Source: Phascolarctobacterium succinatutens CAG:287 (GTDB lineage Bacteria > Bacillota > Negativicutes > Acidaminococcales > Acidaminococcaceae). From it: DNA of 56,190 nucleotides. Below are positions 8,654-17,138 of the stretch, one piece after another. The stretch lies in assembly GCF_000434895.1 (NCBI RefSeq), contig NZ_FR892788.1:1-56190 (forward strand), written 5' to 3'. Every line of letters starts with the position of its first letter. Positions within the stretch are counted from its first letter, which is position 1. The position numbers and the translations under genes are program-made. The notes below the pieces were generated by a model, which saw only the letters and a program-made list of their open reading frames with translations, had not been told where the DNA came from and ran no database searches.

Positions 8654-9292
8654 TCAGAACCCTAAGCTTTCACCGACTAAAATGACTTTAATGCGTCCCT
8701 TATTACGACTGGTACGCGTTATAACAATCTGCGAGCAGATGCAGTCCGCGGAAAGGCAATCACCGCAAAGGCCGGCTTTATAACAAGGTGTTTGCAGACC
8801 GGCAAACCTTTTGGCATTTATCGGCGCAGCTACATTGCGCGCTCTGTCCATGGCAGCCTCCAAGGAGCCTGTAACTTTATTCAGACCGGCAATAACCAGC
8901 ACCTGCTTCGGTCCGAAAATCAAAGCGGCACAACGGTTACCGTTGCCGTCAATATTTACCAGCTGACCGTCGTTGCTGATGGCATTGCTGCTCATTAAAT
9001 ATGTATCACACAAAAGTGCCTGACGCATCAATTCTGTTTTTTCTTCCGGCGTTGCTGCTACAGCTCTGTCGATAACCTTATTGCGCTCTTTAACTGCGTC
9101 CAAAAGGCCAATTTCATCAATCGTTACAGAACCGCCCCAGGAAACAACATCCTGCTGCGGAATCAGCGCCAATGCCTGCTTAAGCGCGGCCTGCTTATCA
9201 GCACAATAATAAGCATCAAAGCCACGCAGCTTCAATTTTTTTACCAAAGTTGCGCCCACAGCCTCATTGCGCAACATTTCAGCCTGCTGCAT
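8654..9292 (-). CDS. LUD-domain protein (LutC/YkgG-like)
   Basis: A 212-residue protein of the LUD (lactate-utilisation, DUF162) family, recognised by VSWGGSVTIDEIGLLD, SSNAISNDGQLVNIDG..NR and FGPKQVLVIAGLNKV. LutC-type relatives take part in electron-transfer complexes for lactate oxidation, but this copy stands alone without lutA or lutB. Its C-terminus holds a cysteine cluster (C170, C176, C179, C184, C186; CYKAGLCGDCLSADC), which suggests a bound metal or Fe-S centre. This longer LUD form with a cysteine tail occurs in many anaerobes with no proven role. AGGAGGAG precedes the ATG. It lies between pyrR and deoB. Confidence 0.85.
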   Translation of the reverse strand: MQQAEMLRNEAVGATLVKKLKLRGFDAYYCADKQAALKQALALIPQQDVVSWGGSVTIDEIGLLDAVKERNKVIDRAVAATPEEKTELMRQALLCDTYLMSSNAISNDGQLVNIDGNGNRCAALIFGPKQVLVIAGLNKVTGSLEAAMDRARNVAAPINAKRFAGLQTPCYKAGLCGDCLSADCICSQIVITRTSRNKGRIKVILVGESLGF

Positions 9293-9329
9293 AGAATCTC
9301 CTCCTGTTCCATTAACAAGCTACTGTTGA

Positions 9330-9881
9330 TTATTCTTCGATATCACCGATTGCTACTTCATCAATGCCGTCTTCCTCTGCCAGGTATACATTGATAGCTT
9401 CCTTATGGGAGGTAGGAACATTTTTGCCGGCAAAGTCAGCACGGATTGGCAGCTCGCGATGTCCGCGGTCAATAAGTACTGCCAACTGAATAGCCTTCGG
9501 ACGGCCCATATCCATAACCGCATCAAGAGCAGCGCGGATAGTACGACCGGTGTACAGCACATCATCAACAAGAATTACGGTTTTGCCGTTCAGATCCAGG
9601 TCAATTTCTGTACCGTGTACAATCGGATTATATGCAAGAGTAGACAGGTCATCACGATAAAGAGTGATATCCAGCATTCCTACCGGCAGCTCAACATTCT
9701 CTATATCTTTAATTGCTGCTGCCAGACGTTCCGCAATAGGTACACCGCGGGTACGGATACCGACAATGACAACATTGTCTACGCCTTTATTTCTTTCGAT
9801 AATTTCATGAGAAATACGGACAATTGCACGGCGCATAGCCTCTGCATCCATAATAACATTCTTTTTAACAAAATTGCTCAT
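9330..9881 (-). CDS. pyrR: Bifunctional pyr operon attenuator / uracil phosphoribosyltransferase
   Basis: PyrR binds pyr leader mRNA in response to UMP and also shows uracil phosphoribosyltransferase activity. The PRPP-binding loop VILVDDVLYTGRT spans residues 102-114, preceded by GIRTRGVPIA and LPVGMLDITLYRDDL, all typical of PyrR. The ATG at 9881 has AAGAGGTG at proper distance; the upstream in-frame GTG overlaps that ribosome site. No pyr biosynthetic genes lie in the window, so its RNA targets are elsewhere. A uracil permease gene 27 kb away is a possible member of the regulon, but I saw no clear PyrR-binding loop before it. Confidence 0.95.
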   Translation of the reverse strand: MSNFVKKNVIMDAEAMRRAIVRISHEIIERNKGVDNVVIVGIRTRGVPIAERLAAAIKDIENVELPVGMLDITLYRDDLSTLAYNPIVHGTEIDLDLNGKTVILVDDVLYTGRTIRAALDAVMDMGRPKAIQLAVLIDRGHRELPIRADFAGKNVPTSHKEAINVYLAEEDGIDEVAIGDIEE

Positions 9882-9950
9882 TTGGCTCACCTCTTATTTT
9901 TATTCAGGCTTTTTAACCTGCTATCAAGACTGCCCTAAGGCAGAGCTCAA

Positions 9951-10895
9951 CTAATTAAACTGTCCCAGGCGCAGGCGGGTAACAATCTTATGCATATCCT
10001 CCGGCAACGGAGCTTCAAAGCTCAAGCGTTCTCCCGTACGCGGGTGGGTAAATTCCAGTGTCTGCGAATGCAACGCCTGTCCCTGAATGCTGAAGGGAGT
10101 TTTCATCGGAGAATATTTCGGGTCACCTACCAAAGGATAGCCCAGATACTCCATGTGTACGCGAATTTGGTGCGTACGTCCCGTTCGCAGGCGGCAGCGC
10201 ACAATGGTATATTTGCCAAAGCGCTCCAGTACCTCGTATTCTGTCACAGCGTTGCGTCCGCCTTCTTGGACAACAGCCATCTTTTTACGGTCATTTTTAT
10301 CACGGGCGATAAGCGTTTCAATCACGCCGCTGTCTGTCTTTATGTTGCCGCGTACTACAGCAAGGTAGGTACGCTGAGCGGTTTTAGCCTGTATCTGCTG
10401 CGACAGGGAAAGATGCGCCGCATCATTTTTGGCACAAATCATAATACCGCTGGTATCCTTATCCAGACGGTGCACGATACCCGGGCGGATAACGCCGTTG
10501 ATACCGGATAAGTTTTTGCAGTGATACAAAAGCGCATTGACCAGCGTTCCGTTTAAATTGCCGGCCGCCGGGTGGACTACCATCCCGCGCGCTTTGTTGA
10601 CAACAACAACATCCTCATCCTCATAAATAATATCCAGAGGAATATTTTCCGGCTGTACATCCAGAGGCTGCGGCTCAGGCAAAGTGACATCAATTTCGTC
10701 ACCCAGACGCAGCTTGTAGTTGGATTTCAGCACCTTGCTGCCGCGCACCGCACGGCCCTCCTCCAGCAGCTTCTGCATATTAGAGCGAGTAAGCTCCAGC
10801 ATTGCCGCCAAGCCTACATCGGCACGCTGTCCGGCCTCCTGTTCAGTTATAATTAATCGTTGCTGCTCAGCAGCTCCGTTTTTAATATGCTCCAT
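9951..10895 (-). CDS. rluD: RluD-family 23S rRNA pseudouridine synthase
   Basis: Isomerises uridines to pseudouridine in 23S rRNA. It has an N-terminal S4 RNA-binding domain (about residues 13-75) and a catalytic domain whose HRLDKDTSG motif contains the catalytic Asp145. GRTHQIRVH lies further on. The 314-residue length is usual. The chosen ATG (10895) overlaps the 3' end of lspA by about 40 bases, the arrangement found in many Firmicutes as lspA-rluD-pyrR. Which of the RluA/C/D sites it modifies cannot be told, but this neighbourhood is that of YlyB/RluD-type enzymes. Confidence 0.92.
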   Translation of the reverse strand: MEHIKNGAAEQQRLIITEQEAGQRADVGLAAMLELTRSNMQKLLEEGRAVRGSKVLKSNYKLRLGDEIDVTLPEPQPLDVQPENIPLDIIYEDEDVVVVNKARGMVVHPAAGNLNGTLVNALLYHCKNLSGINGVIRPGIVHRLDKDTSGIMICAKNDAAHLSLSQQIQAKTAQRTYLAVVRGNIKTDSGVIETLIARDKNDRKKMAVVQEGGRNAVTEYEVLERFGKYTIVRCRLRTGRTHQIRVHMEYLGYPLVGDPKYSPMKTPFSIQGQALHSQTLEFTHPRTGERLSFEAPLPEDMHKIVTRLRLGQFN

Positions 10896-11302
10896 ATAAT
10901 CAAACCTACTCCTACGCAAATTGCGATATCTGCCACATTAAATATCGGCCAGATACGAAAATCAAAAAAGTCAATTACTACACCGCGTGCAGTGCGGTCA
11001 ATAAGATTACCCAAAGCACCGCCGGCAAAAAGCGCTGTTCCCCAGCAGGCCATTACGCCGCTTTTGGCAATCTCCCGGCGCATAAACCAAACACCGCCGA
11101 TTACGGCAACCGCAATCAGTACGAACAGCCAGCGGCTGCCCTCCAGCATGCCGAAGGCGGCACCACGATTCAGTATAAACGTCCAGTGAAATACATTATT
11201 AATCACCGGCACGCTCTCCCCTAACGCAAAATGTGTTACCACATAATACTTTGTTGCCTGGTCCAGCAGAACCACCAGCAAAGCTAACAAACCATAAACC
11301 AT
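10853..11302 (-). CDS. lspA: Lipoprotein signal peptidase (signal peptidase II)
   Basis: Membrane aspartyl protease that removes signal peptides from prolipoproteins. Four membrane spans are visible in 149 residues. The two catalytic aspartates lie in VIDFFDF (D111) and FNVADIAI (D125), and NRGAAFG and GNLIDR are further family signatures. AGGAG precedes the ATG. It is the first gene of a probable operon with the pseudouridine synthase and pyrR. Confidence 0.95.
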   Translation of the reverse strand: MVYGLLALLVVLLDQATKYYVVTHFALGESVPVINNVFHWTFILNRGAAFGMLEGSRWLFVLIAVAVIGGVWFMRREIAKSGVMACWGTALFAGGALGNLIDRTARGVVIDFFDFRIWPIFNVADIAICVGVGLIIWSILKTELLSSND

Positions 11303-11380
11303 TTTATTCTCCTATTATCTTGATATGTATATTATAACACACTAAAGACATAAAAATACAGATGACACAAAAACTTAATG

Positions 11381-11414
11381 AAAAAAAGCCATTGCATATT
11401 TCCGCAATGGCTTT
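11381..11414 (-). terminator. Terminator of the AgcS symporter gene
   Basis: A perfect 11-bp stem (AAAGCCATTGC/GCAATGGCTTT) with an eight-base loop is followed on the minus strand by a T tract. It lies 13 bases after the symporter stop codon. Confidence 0.9.
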
Positions 11415-11426
11415 CGTAAATACTAA

Positions 11427-12821
11427 TTAATTATTTTCAGTTGCCAGATCTTCACGAATCTCAGCAAGCTGTTTGCGACGGCTGTGAACCTTTTCCCAAT
11501 GCTCGAAGTACAGCTTGGTTTCTGCCACAACCACACCACTCAGGCCCAGCAGAGCAATCAGGTTAGGAATAGCCATCAGACCGTTAACGATATCGGCAAT
11601 AATCCAAATCATTTCCAGCTTCAGGAATACGCCCAGACCTACCAGAATGATGTAACCGATACGGTAAGGCATGATGCATTTTACGCCGAAGAGATATTCT
11701 GCGCAACGCTCGCCGTAATAGCTCCAGCCGATAATAGTGGTGAAAGCGAAGAGTACCAGACCACCGGTCAGGACATACTTGGCAACAGCCGGGAAAGCAG
11801 AAGCAAAAGCAGCCTCAGTCAGAGCGGCACCGTTCAGGTCACCGGACCAAGCACCGCTGACGATAATGGACAGGCCGGTCATGGTGCAGATGATGATGGT
11901 ATCGATAAAGGTACCGGTCATAGAAACAAGGCCCTGTTCTGCAGGCCATTTGGTTTTTGCTGCAGCTGCTACGATAGGAGCAGAGCCCAGACCGGATTCA
12001 TTGGAATAAATGCCGCGCGCGATACCGCTGCGCATTGCCAGCATAATTCCGGCACCGGCAAAGCCGCCTGCTGCCGCAGTACCGTTGAAAGCACCGTCGA
12101 TAACCAGCTTAATTGCAGCCGGCAGAGCATCAGCATAAAATACCAGCACGGAAACGGTTGCGATAACATAAACAGCAGCCATGAAAGGAACAATCTTACT
12201 TGCTACCTTAGCAATGGATTGCAGACCGCCGATAATAACAACAGCTACAAGAACAGTCAGAACTGCTGCTACAACATATTCGGAAACACCGAAGGATACA
12301 TTAACAATAGAGGTGATTGCATTTACCTGAGTAAAGGTACCGCTGCCCAGGCAGGCAGTCATAACACCGAAGATAGAGAACATTACAGCCAACGGCTTGA
12401 ATTTTTTGCCTAAGCCCTGTTCAATGTAGTACATCGGACCGCCGGAGGCATTGCCGTTTTCATCATAGGTACGATACTTAACAGCCAGTACGCCTTCGGA
12501 ATATTTGGTTGCCATACCGAAGAAAGCAGCCAACCACATCCACAGCAGAGCACCGGGACCACCGAGCTTAATTGCCGTTGCTACACCAACGATATTACCG
12601 GTGCCGACAGTTGCAGCCAAAGCAGTGCACAAAGCCTGAAAGCTGCTTACATCACCTTCGCCCTTGCTGCGGGCGGTAAAAATCAGCTGCAAGGCTTTAG
12701 GCAGCTTCATAACCTGAAGCAGGCCAAGACGGACGCTCATTAAAATGCCTGTGCCAATAAGCAAAATCATCAAAGGCGGGCCCCAAATGAAGCCATCAAT
12801 AGAATTCAAAATCTCCAACAT
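11427..12821 (-). CDS. AGCS-family sodium:alanine/glycine symporter
   Basis: A 464-residue inner-membrane transporter with about ten spans. Family signatures include GTGNIVGVATAI, GGPGALLWMW and the stretch around GIYSNESGLGSAPI. Proteins of this family import alanine or glycine with sodium, or less often other small amino acids such as glutamine. Amino-acid-fermenting anaerobes usually have several. The ATG follows GGGGGAAT. The gene is monocistronic between its own terminator and an upstream region full of TATACAAT-like boxes, which suggests it is regulated. Confidence 0.93.
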   Translation of the reverse strand: MLEILNSIDGFIWGPPLMILLIGTGILMSVRLGLLQVMKLPKALQLIFTARSKGEGDVSSFQALCTALAATVGTGNIVGVATAIKLGGPGALLWMWLAAFFGMATKYSEGVLAVKYRTYDENGNASGGPMYYIEQGLGKKFKPLAVMFSIFGVMTACLGSGTFTQVNAITSIVNVSFGVSEYVVAAVLTVLVAVVIIGGLQSIAKVASKIVPFMAAVYVIATVSVLVFYADALPAAIKLVIDGAFNGTAAAGGFAGAGIMLAMRSGIARGIYSNESGLGSAPIVAAAAKTKWPAEQGLVSMTGTFIDTIIICTMTGLSIIVSGAWSGDLNGAALTEAAFASAFPAVAKYVLTGGLVLFAFTTIIGWSYYGERCAEYLFGVKCIMPYRIGYIILVGLGVFLKLEMIWIIADIVNGLMAIPNLIALLGLSGVVVAETKLYFEHWEKVHSRRKQLAEIREDLATENN

Positions 12822-12992
12822 AAAAAATTCCCCCAGTAAAAACTTAAAACACGTTTACAATTTAAGGCTTTTTCCCGAAGCCCATGTATAGTATTGTAGC
12901 ACATCAATATATAGTGTACAATACTTCACGCGATTGTATACACGTATTCTTCTTAGTGGCAGGGAATAGTGTGACAAATCACTGCATACAAA
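12822..12992 (-). promoter_or_regulatory. Promoter region of the AgcS gene with operator-like boxes
   Basis: On the minus strand TTGTAC is followed after 17 bases by TACAAT, a plausible promoter. Overlapping it are related A/T boxes: GTATTGTACACTATA and, about 20 bases upstream of that, TGTATACAATC. They resemble the palindromic TTGTATACAA-type operators of some GntR-family regulators (comparison from memory). Which regulator acts is unknown. Confidence 0.5.
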
Positions 12993-12994
12993 GC

Positions 12995-13036
12995 AAAAAG
13001 CCTCCGTCTGCGGCCAAGGGCCACAGGCAGAGGCTT
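12995..13036 (-). terminator. Terminator of the adenosyltransferase gene
   Basis: A strong GC-rich hairpin (AGCCTC...GAGGCT outer stem, inner CTGC/GCAG and GGCC pairing) is followed on the minus strand by TTTTTGC. It lies about 20 bases after the gene's stop codon. Confidence 0.85.
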
Positions 13037-13057
13037 CTATTCCTTAATCAGCAATGC

Positions 13058-13570
13058 TTATTTTACTTCGCATTCTACACGCGCCAGGATAAAGCACAAA
13101 TCAGACAAACGGTTCAGACAAACAAGAACATTAGGGTTAACCGGTTCGTTTTCAGCCAGACGCAGCAGGCAGCGCTCGGCACGACGGGTAGTAGTGCGTG
13201 CGATGTCCAGTGCGGCAGCGCCTACAGTATCTCCGGGGATAATGAAATGGCCCAGCGGCTGCAGCAGAGAATCAAACTTGTCGATTGTATCTTCAAACAG
13301 CTTAACGTGTTCTTCTTTGATGTAAGGTTCGGGCAGGTTGAGGCTGGCAATATCAGCCATCACAGACATGAGCAGCTTTTGTACATTGAAAATGGTTTCG
13401 CGTACGTCCTCACGCGTAACCTGAGCACGTGCCAAACCTAATGCCGAGGAAATTTCATCCACAGTACCATAGGCTTCTACACGCAGGCTTTGCTTGGGAA
13501 CACGTTCTCCTGTGTACAAACCGGTAGTTCCTTTGTCACCGGTTCTGGTATAAACAGCAGCTTTCTTCAT
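13058..13570 (-). CDS. pduO: Cob(I)alamin adenosyltransferase, PduO type
   Basis: Transfers the adenosyl group of ATP to cobalamin to form coenzyme B12, needed by mutases and diol dehydratases. The N-terminal YTRTGDKGTTGLYTG is the ATP-binding signature, followed by EAYGTVDEISSALG. The C-terminal R-A-E-R-C pattern (TTTRRAERCLL) and the NRLSDLCFILAR segment are also diagnostic. The 170-residue length fits the single-domain PduO form. No cobalamin riboswitch or B12-dependent enzyme gene is adjacent. It follows ndk on the same strand. Confidence 0.93.
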   Translation of the reverse strand: MKKAAVYTRTGDKGTTGLYTGERVPKQSLRVEAYGTVDEISSALGLARAQVTREDVRETIFNVQKLLMSVMADIASLNLPEPYIKEEHVKLFEDTIDKFDSLLQPLGHFIIPGDTVGAAALDIARTTTRRAERCLLRLAENEPVNPNVLVCLNRLSDLCFILARVECEVK

Positions 13571-13642
13571 TTCTGCACCATCCTTTCCGTGAGAGTGTAA
13601 CCCCTCTCAGTCAGCTCATGGCTGCCGAAAGGCTAAAGTTAA

Positions 13643-14056
13643 TTAGTAAATTTCTTCCGGAGCGAAGAAGTTGTTGATTTCGCGTTCAGCAGCTTCCGGG
13701 CTGTCGGAACCGTGAACAATGTTTTCACCGATGCTCAGAGCGAAGTCGCCGCGGATAGAACCGGGAACTGCTTCAATCGGGTTGGTAGCACCGTTCAGTT
13801 GACGAACAGCTTTGATAGCGTTTTCGCCGCGGATTACAGCGCAAACCAGCGGAGCGGAGGTAATGAAGTCAACCAGTTCGCCGAAGAAGGGTTTGCCTTC
13901 ATGCTCGGCATAGTGGAATTTAGCTTGAGCTTCGGTAACTTTAACCAGTTTCAGAGCTGCAACTTGCAGGCCTTTGTGTTCGAAACGAGCGATGATATCG
14001 CCAATCAGATTTTTCTTAACTCCATCGGGTTTTACGAGTACGAGTGTTTGTTCCAT
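13643..14056 (-). CDS. ndk: Nucleoside diphosphate kinase
   Basis: Moves the gamma-phosphate between nucleoside di- and triphosphates through a phospho-histidine. The catalytic His115 is in NIVHGSDSPE, and the ATP-binding VKPDGV occurs near the N-terminus. RGDFALSIG is conserved. The 137-residue length is exactly that of small bacterial Ndk. The gene lies between htpX and the adenosyltransferase on the same strand, with short gaps. Confidence 0.97.
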   Translation of the reverse strand: MEQTLVLVKPDGVKKNLIGDIIARFEHKGLQVAALKLVKVTEAQAKFHYAEHEGKPFFGELVDFITSAPLVCAVIRGENAIKAVRQLNGATNPIEAVPGSIRGDFALSIGENIVHGSDSPEAAEREINNFFAPEEIY

Positions 14057-14136
14057 GTGTGAATCTCTCCTTAAAGTTTAATTAAATTTTTATACTAACC
14101 CAGTCACCAATGTGACTTAGAGGTATAGTTAAATTG

Positions 14137-14979
14137 TTAACGGATGCCCATTTCTCTTGCCTGCTCACGCAGCAGCTGAACTCTTTCCTCGGTTGCGGGG
14201 TGAGTGCTGAAAAGCTGCTTGGCATCAACACCGGCAAAGGGGTTGATAATAAACATATGCGCAGTTGCTTCGGTAGCACCGGGCATTACGCGACGCTCCG
14301 CATAAGCTTCAATCTTCAGCAATGCATCAGCCAGAGCGTTCGGATTGCCGCAAAGCTCACCGCCGGATTTATCAGCCATATATTCGCGGGAACGGGATAC
14401 TGCCATCTGAATCAGCATAGCTGCCAGAGGCGCCAAAATCATAACCAGAATAGAAGCGATAGGATTACGGCTTTCGCCATTCTCATCACGGCCGCCGCCA
14501 AAGAACATGCCCCATTGGGCAATCGTGGAAATAGCACCTGCCATAGAAGCGGCAATAGTGCTTACCAAAATATCACGATGCATAATGTGGCTCAGCTCAT
14601 GACCTAAAACACCGGCCAGCTCTTCCTTGGTCAGCATATCTGCCAGCGCAGTATTTACCGCAACGGCAGCATGCTCCGGATTTCTGCCGGTAGCAAAAGC
14701 GTTAGGCACCGGACTATTGATAATATAAACCTTCGGCATAGGAATATTGGCTTTTTTAGCCAGCTTTTCTACTATTCCGTACAGCTCCGGCGCACTGTTG
14801 CGGTCAACCTGTTGTGCATCGTAATGTGCCAGAACCATCTTATCGCTGTTCCAATAAGCAAAGAAGTTCATTGCCACGCCTACAAAAAGCATTACGGTCA
14901 TGCCGCGCAGACCACCGAAGAAGTCGCCCAGGAGCATCAGCAGCGCTGTCATTAACGCCATTAAAAACGCTGTTTTCAT
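14137..14979 (-). CDS. htpX: Membrane zinc metalloprotease HtpX
   Basis: An M48-family protease that removes damaged membrane proteins. Two N-terminal membrane spans are followed by the zinc motif HELSH (His127, Glu128, His131) and two further hydrophobic segments. The third ligand region SREYMADKSGGEL follows. The end of the protein carries FSTHPATEERV, the typical C-terminal signature. At 280 residues the size is normal. A GAGGAGG ribosome site precedes the ATG. Confidence 0.95.
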   Translation of the reverse strand: MKTAFLMALMTALLMLLGDFFGGLRGMTVMLFVGVAMNFFAYWNSDKMVLAHYDAQQVDRNSAPELYGIVEKLAKKANIPMPKVYIINSPVPNAFATGRNPEHAAVAVNTALADMLTKEELAGVLGHELSHIMHRDILVSTIAASMAGAISTIAQWGMFFGGGRDENGESRNPIASILVMILAPLAAMLIQMAVSRSREYMADKSGGELCGNPNALADALLKIEAYAERRVMPGATEATAHMFIINPFAGVDAKQLFSTHPATEERVQLLREQAREMGIR

Positions 14980-15075
14980 CTAAGTAATTTCCTCCTCATA
15001 AAAGACCTGCACTGTAAACAGGTACAGGCATTAATAGAATACATTTTCAACATATCTATTATAACAAGTAATTAC

Positions 15076-15510
15076 TTATTTTTCAATTTGGGCCTTGATA
15101 GAGTTTAACATATTTTCACTGTTTTCACGAACTTTTTTCTTAAGAATAGGATTCAGGAGGCCGGCAATCATCGGAATACCGAACTCAAAATCAACTGCTA
15201 GCGTTACCTCGCAGCCGTCAGCCTGCGGTGTAATAAGCCAGGAGCCTTCCATTTTCTTTAAATCACCCTCGGTCTGAGCGTAGGTAATTTTCAGCTCCTC
15301 AGGATAGAAGGTATCGCGCTCGGTCCAGACGATTTTGCGTCCATCAACATTACTTACCCAGTGAGAAACAGTGTAATTCTCACCGCGCTCCAAGATTTCT
15401 ACGCTTACCAGGTCATGCATAAAATTAGGGTAAGCAGCCATATCCTTGATAATATCATAAATTTTTGCACCATCGCCCTTGATGGTGGTTTTGCTCTCTA
15501 CATAAGGCAT
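15076..15510 (-). CDS. SRPBCC-family (START-like) protein
   Basis: A 144-residue protein with the SRPBCC/polyketide-cyclase pattern: an N-terminal helix after IKGDGAKIYDIIKDM, YPNFM, then beta strands and a long C-terminal helix (KVRENSENMLNSIKAQIEK). These small helix-grip proteins bind hydrophobic ligands; some act with coenzyme Q or in cell-envelope metabolism, but this copy's ligand is unknown. It follows the aminotransferase stop after only 14 bases and has its own AGAGGAG site, so the two are co-transcribed and may be functionally linked. Confidence 0.8.
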   Translation of the reverse strand: MPYVESKTTIKGDGAKIYDIIKDMAAYPNFMHDLVSVEILERGENYTVSHWVSNVDGRKIVWTERDTFYPEELKITYAQTEGDLKKMEGSWLITPQADGCEVTLAVDFEFGIPMIAGLLNPILKKKVRENSENMLNSIKAQIEK

Positions 15511-15524
15511 AATCTTATCTCCTC

Positions 15525-16772
15525 TTATAAATCTTCAATAACATCCGCGGTTTCCTTAACAGCGCCTCTGAAAGCCTCCAGAACATGGTCGATAACCTCT
15601 TTAGGCATAATCAGCGGCGGCTCCATACGGATAACCTTAGGATTGTTCAAGGTATAAGCAACAATAATGTGCTGGTTAATCATCAGGCTCATCAGCATAC
15701 CGCCGGCACCCTCTTTGGTCAGCTCAATGCCGATCATCATACCGCGACCGCGTACTTCCTTGATAACGGAAGGATATTCTGCAGCGATAGCCTCCAGACC
15801 AGCCTTAAGATACGCACCTGCCTCACGTCCGCGACGCAGCATATCCTCTTCCTTGATAGCCTTGATAGCTGCTACACCGGCAGCGCAGGCCAGCTGGTTG
15901 CCGCCAAAGGTAGATGTGTGCAGGAACGGTGCTTCAATAAGACCGGCCCAGGCACGCGGAGTACCGATAATCGCACCTATGGGCATTACACCGCCGCCCA
16001 AAGCCTTAGCGCAGGCCATCAGGTCGGGAGTAACGCCGTCATGATTAACGCCGAACCATTCGCCGGTACGGCCGATACCGGTCTGCACTTCATCGGCAAT
16101 CAGCAAAGCACCCTTCTTCTCGCAGATTTCCTTCACCTTGCGCAGGTAACCCGCAGGCGGAACAATAATGCCGCCCTCGCCCTGAACAGGCTCCAAAATA
16201 ACGGCAGCAGTATCTTCATCAACAGCAGCATCAACAGCTGCGGCGTCGCCGTATTCTACATGAGTAAAGCCATCAAGCAGCGGTTTAAACGGCTCGCGGT
16301 ACATATCACGTCCGGTAGCAGTTAAACTGCCAAAGGTTTTGCCGTGAAAAGCATTCTTCGCAGCAACGAATTTTTTGCGTTTTGTTGCCAGGCGTGCTAC
16401 CTTCAGGCAGCCCTCAACGGATTCGGTACCGCTGTTGACAAAAAAGCTGTACTGCAGCTCACCGGGGGTAATCTCTGCCAGTGCCTCTGCCAAATCAGCC
16501 ATCGGACGGTTGAACAGCACCTTGCCGCACATCGGCATAGCATGCAGCTCCTTTTCCACAGCCTCAACAACCTTCGGATGACGATGACCTAAAGCAAACA
16601 TACCGTAACCGCCCAGGCAGTCAATAAACTCCTGACCTTCGCTGTCGGTAATCGTCCAACCCTCAGCATGGCCTTCAATGCTTGCCAGGCCCATAAAGCG
16701 GAATAACTTTGCCTGAGCAGGATTGATATACTTTTCATATTTACCGATTGTTTCTTCTACATAATTAGACAT
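15525..16772 (-). CDS. Class III PLP aminotransferase (putrescine aminotransferase-like)
   Basis: A 415-residue fold-type I, class III aminotransferase. NSGTESVEGCLKVAR, AFHGKTFGSLTATG, LEPVQGEGGI, IADEVQTGIGRTG and the PLP-lysine motif CAKALGGGVMPIGA are all present. The overall sequence and the N-terminal YEKYINPAQAKLFRFMG most resemble putrescine/cadaverine aminotransferases (PatA/YgjG), but acetylornithine and 4-aminobutyrate enzymes share these motifs. The substrate is therefore probable, not proven. GAGGTAAG precedes the ATG. Confidence 0.85.
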   Translation of the reverse strand: MSNYVEETIGKYEKYINPAQAKLFRFMGLASIEGHAEGWTITDSEGQEFIDCLGGYGMFALGHRHPKVVEAVEKELHAMPMCGKVLFNRPMADLAEALAEITPGELQYSFFVNSGTESVEGCLKVARLATKRKKFVAAKNAFHGKTFGSLTATGRDMYREPFKPLLDGFTHVEYGDAAAVDAAVDEDTAAVILEPVQGEGGIIVPPAGYLRKVKEICEKKGALLIADEVQTGIGRTGEWFGVNHDGVTPDLMACAKALGGGVMPIGAIIGTPRAWAGLIEAPFLHTSTFGGNQLACAAGVAAIKAIKEEDMLRRGREAGAYLKAGLEAIAAEYPSVIKEVRGRGMMIGIELTKEGAGGMLMSLMINQHIIVAYTLNNPKVIRMEPPLIMPKEVIDHVLEAFRGAVKETADVIEDL

Positions 16773-17138
16773 TTTCTTACCTCGATTCAGTTTATGTAAT
16801 TTAGAGTTTTAGAAACAGGAAAAAACTTTTTTCTTAAAAATTACAACTTCTGAGCAACACACCAGAGCAAGCAACTAATATATCATGCAGCGAATAAAAA
16901 TTTTAGCAAATGAGTGTCCGGAACCATAGAAACAAGGCAACCGAAAACTAAAGGTTACTTGCAAACAAAATCGGCGCCGCACGTTTCGTCCTGGTTCCAC
17001 GCGAAATTTGCGTTGTGCCCTACGGGCACGGGAAATTTTTTTCTGAGCGGAACGATATGTTAGTTGCACAGTTATCAAGTGAACCTTTCTTCCGACTTAT
17101 TTCAGTTATGAAAGAAGCCGAGTCCCAATACTAATACT
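16773..17138. other. 366-bp gene-free region with a plus-strand hairpin and T tract
   Basis: No convincing protein gene is present; the only sizeable reading frame (minus, 16875-17078) is very basic, lacks a ribosome site and looks accidental. The stretch contains the hairpin GTGCCC-TAC-GGGCAC (17015-17029) followed on the plus strand by GGGAAATTTTTTT, a good terminator shape although no plus-strand gene precedes it. Further inverted repeats are GGAACCA (16920) with TGGTTCC (16992), and CTTTCTTC (17085) with GAAAGAAG (17110). The promoter of the aminotransferase must lie at its left end. A small RNA or dispersed element is possible. Confidence 0.4.

Noticed and set aside
16875..17078. 67-residue very basic minus-strand reading frame (RARRAQRKFRVEP...)
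   Set aside because: No ribosome site, no signal or fold pattern, and it lies across inverted repeats; better read as non-coding.
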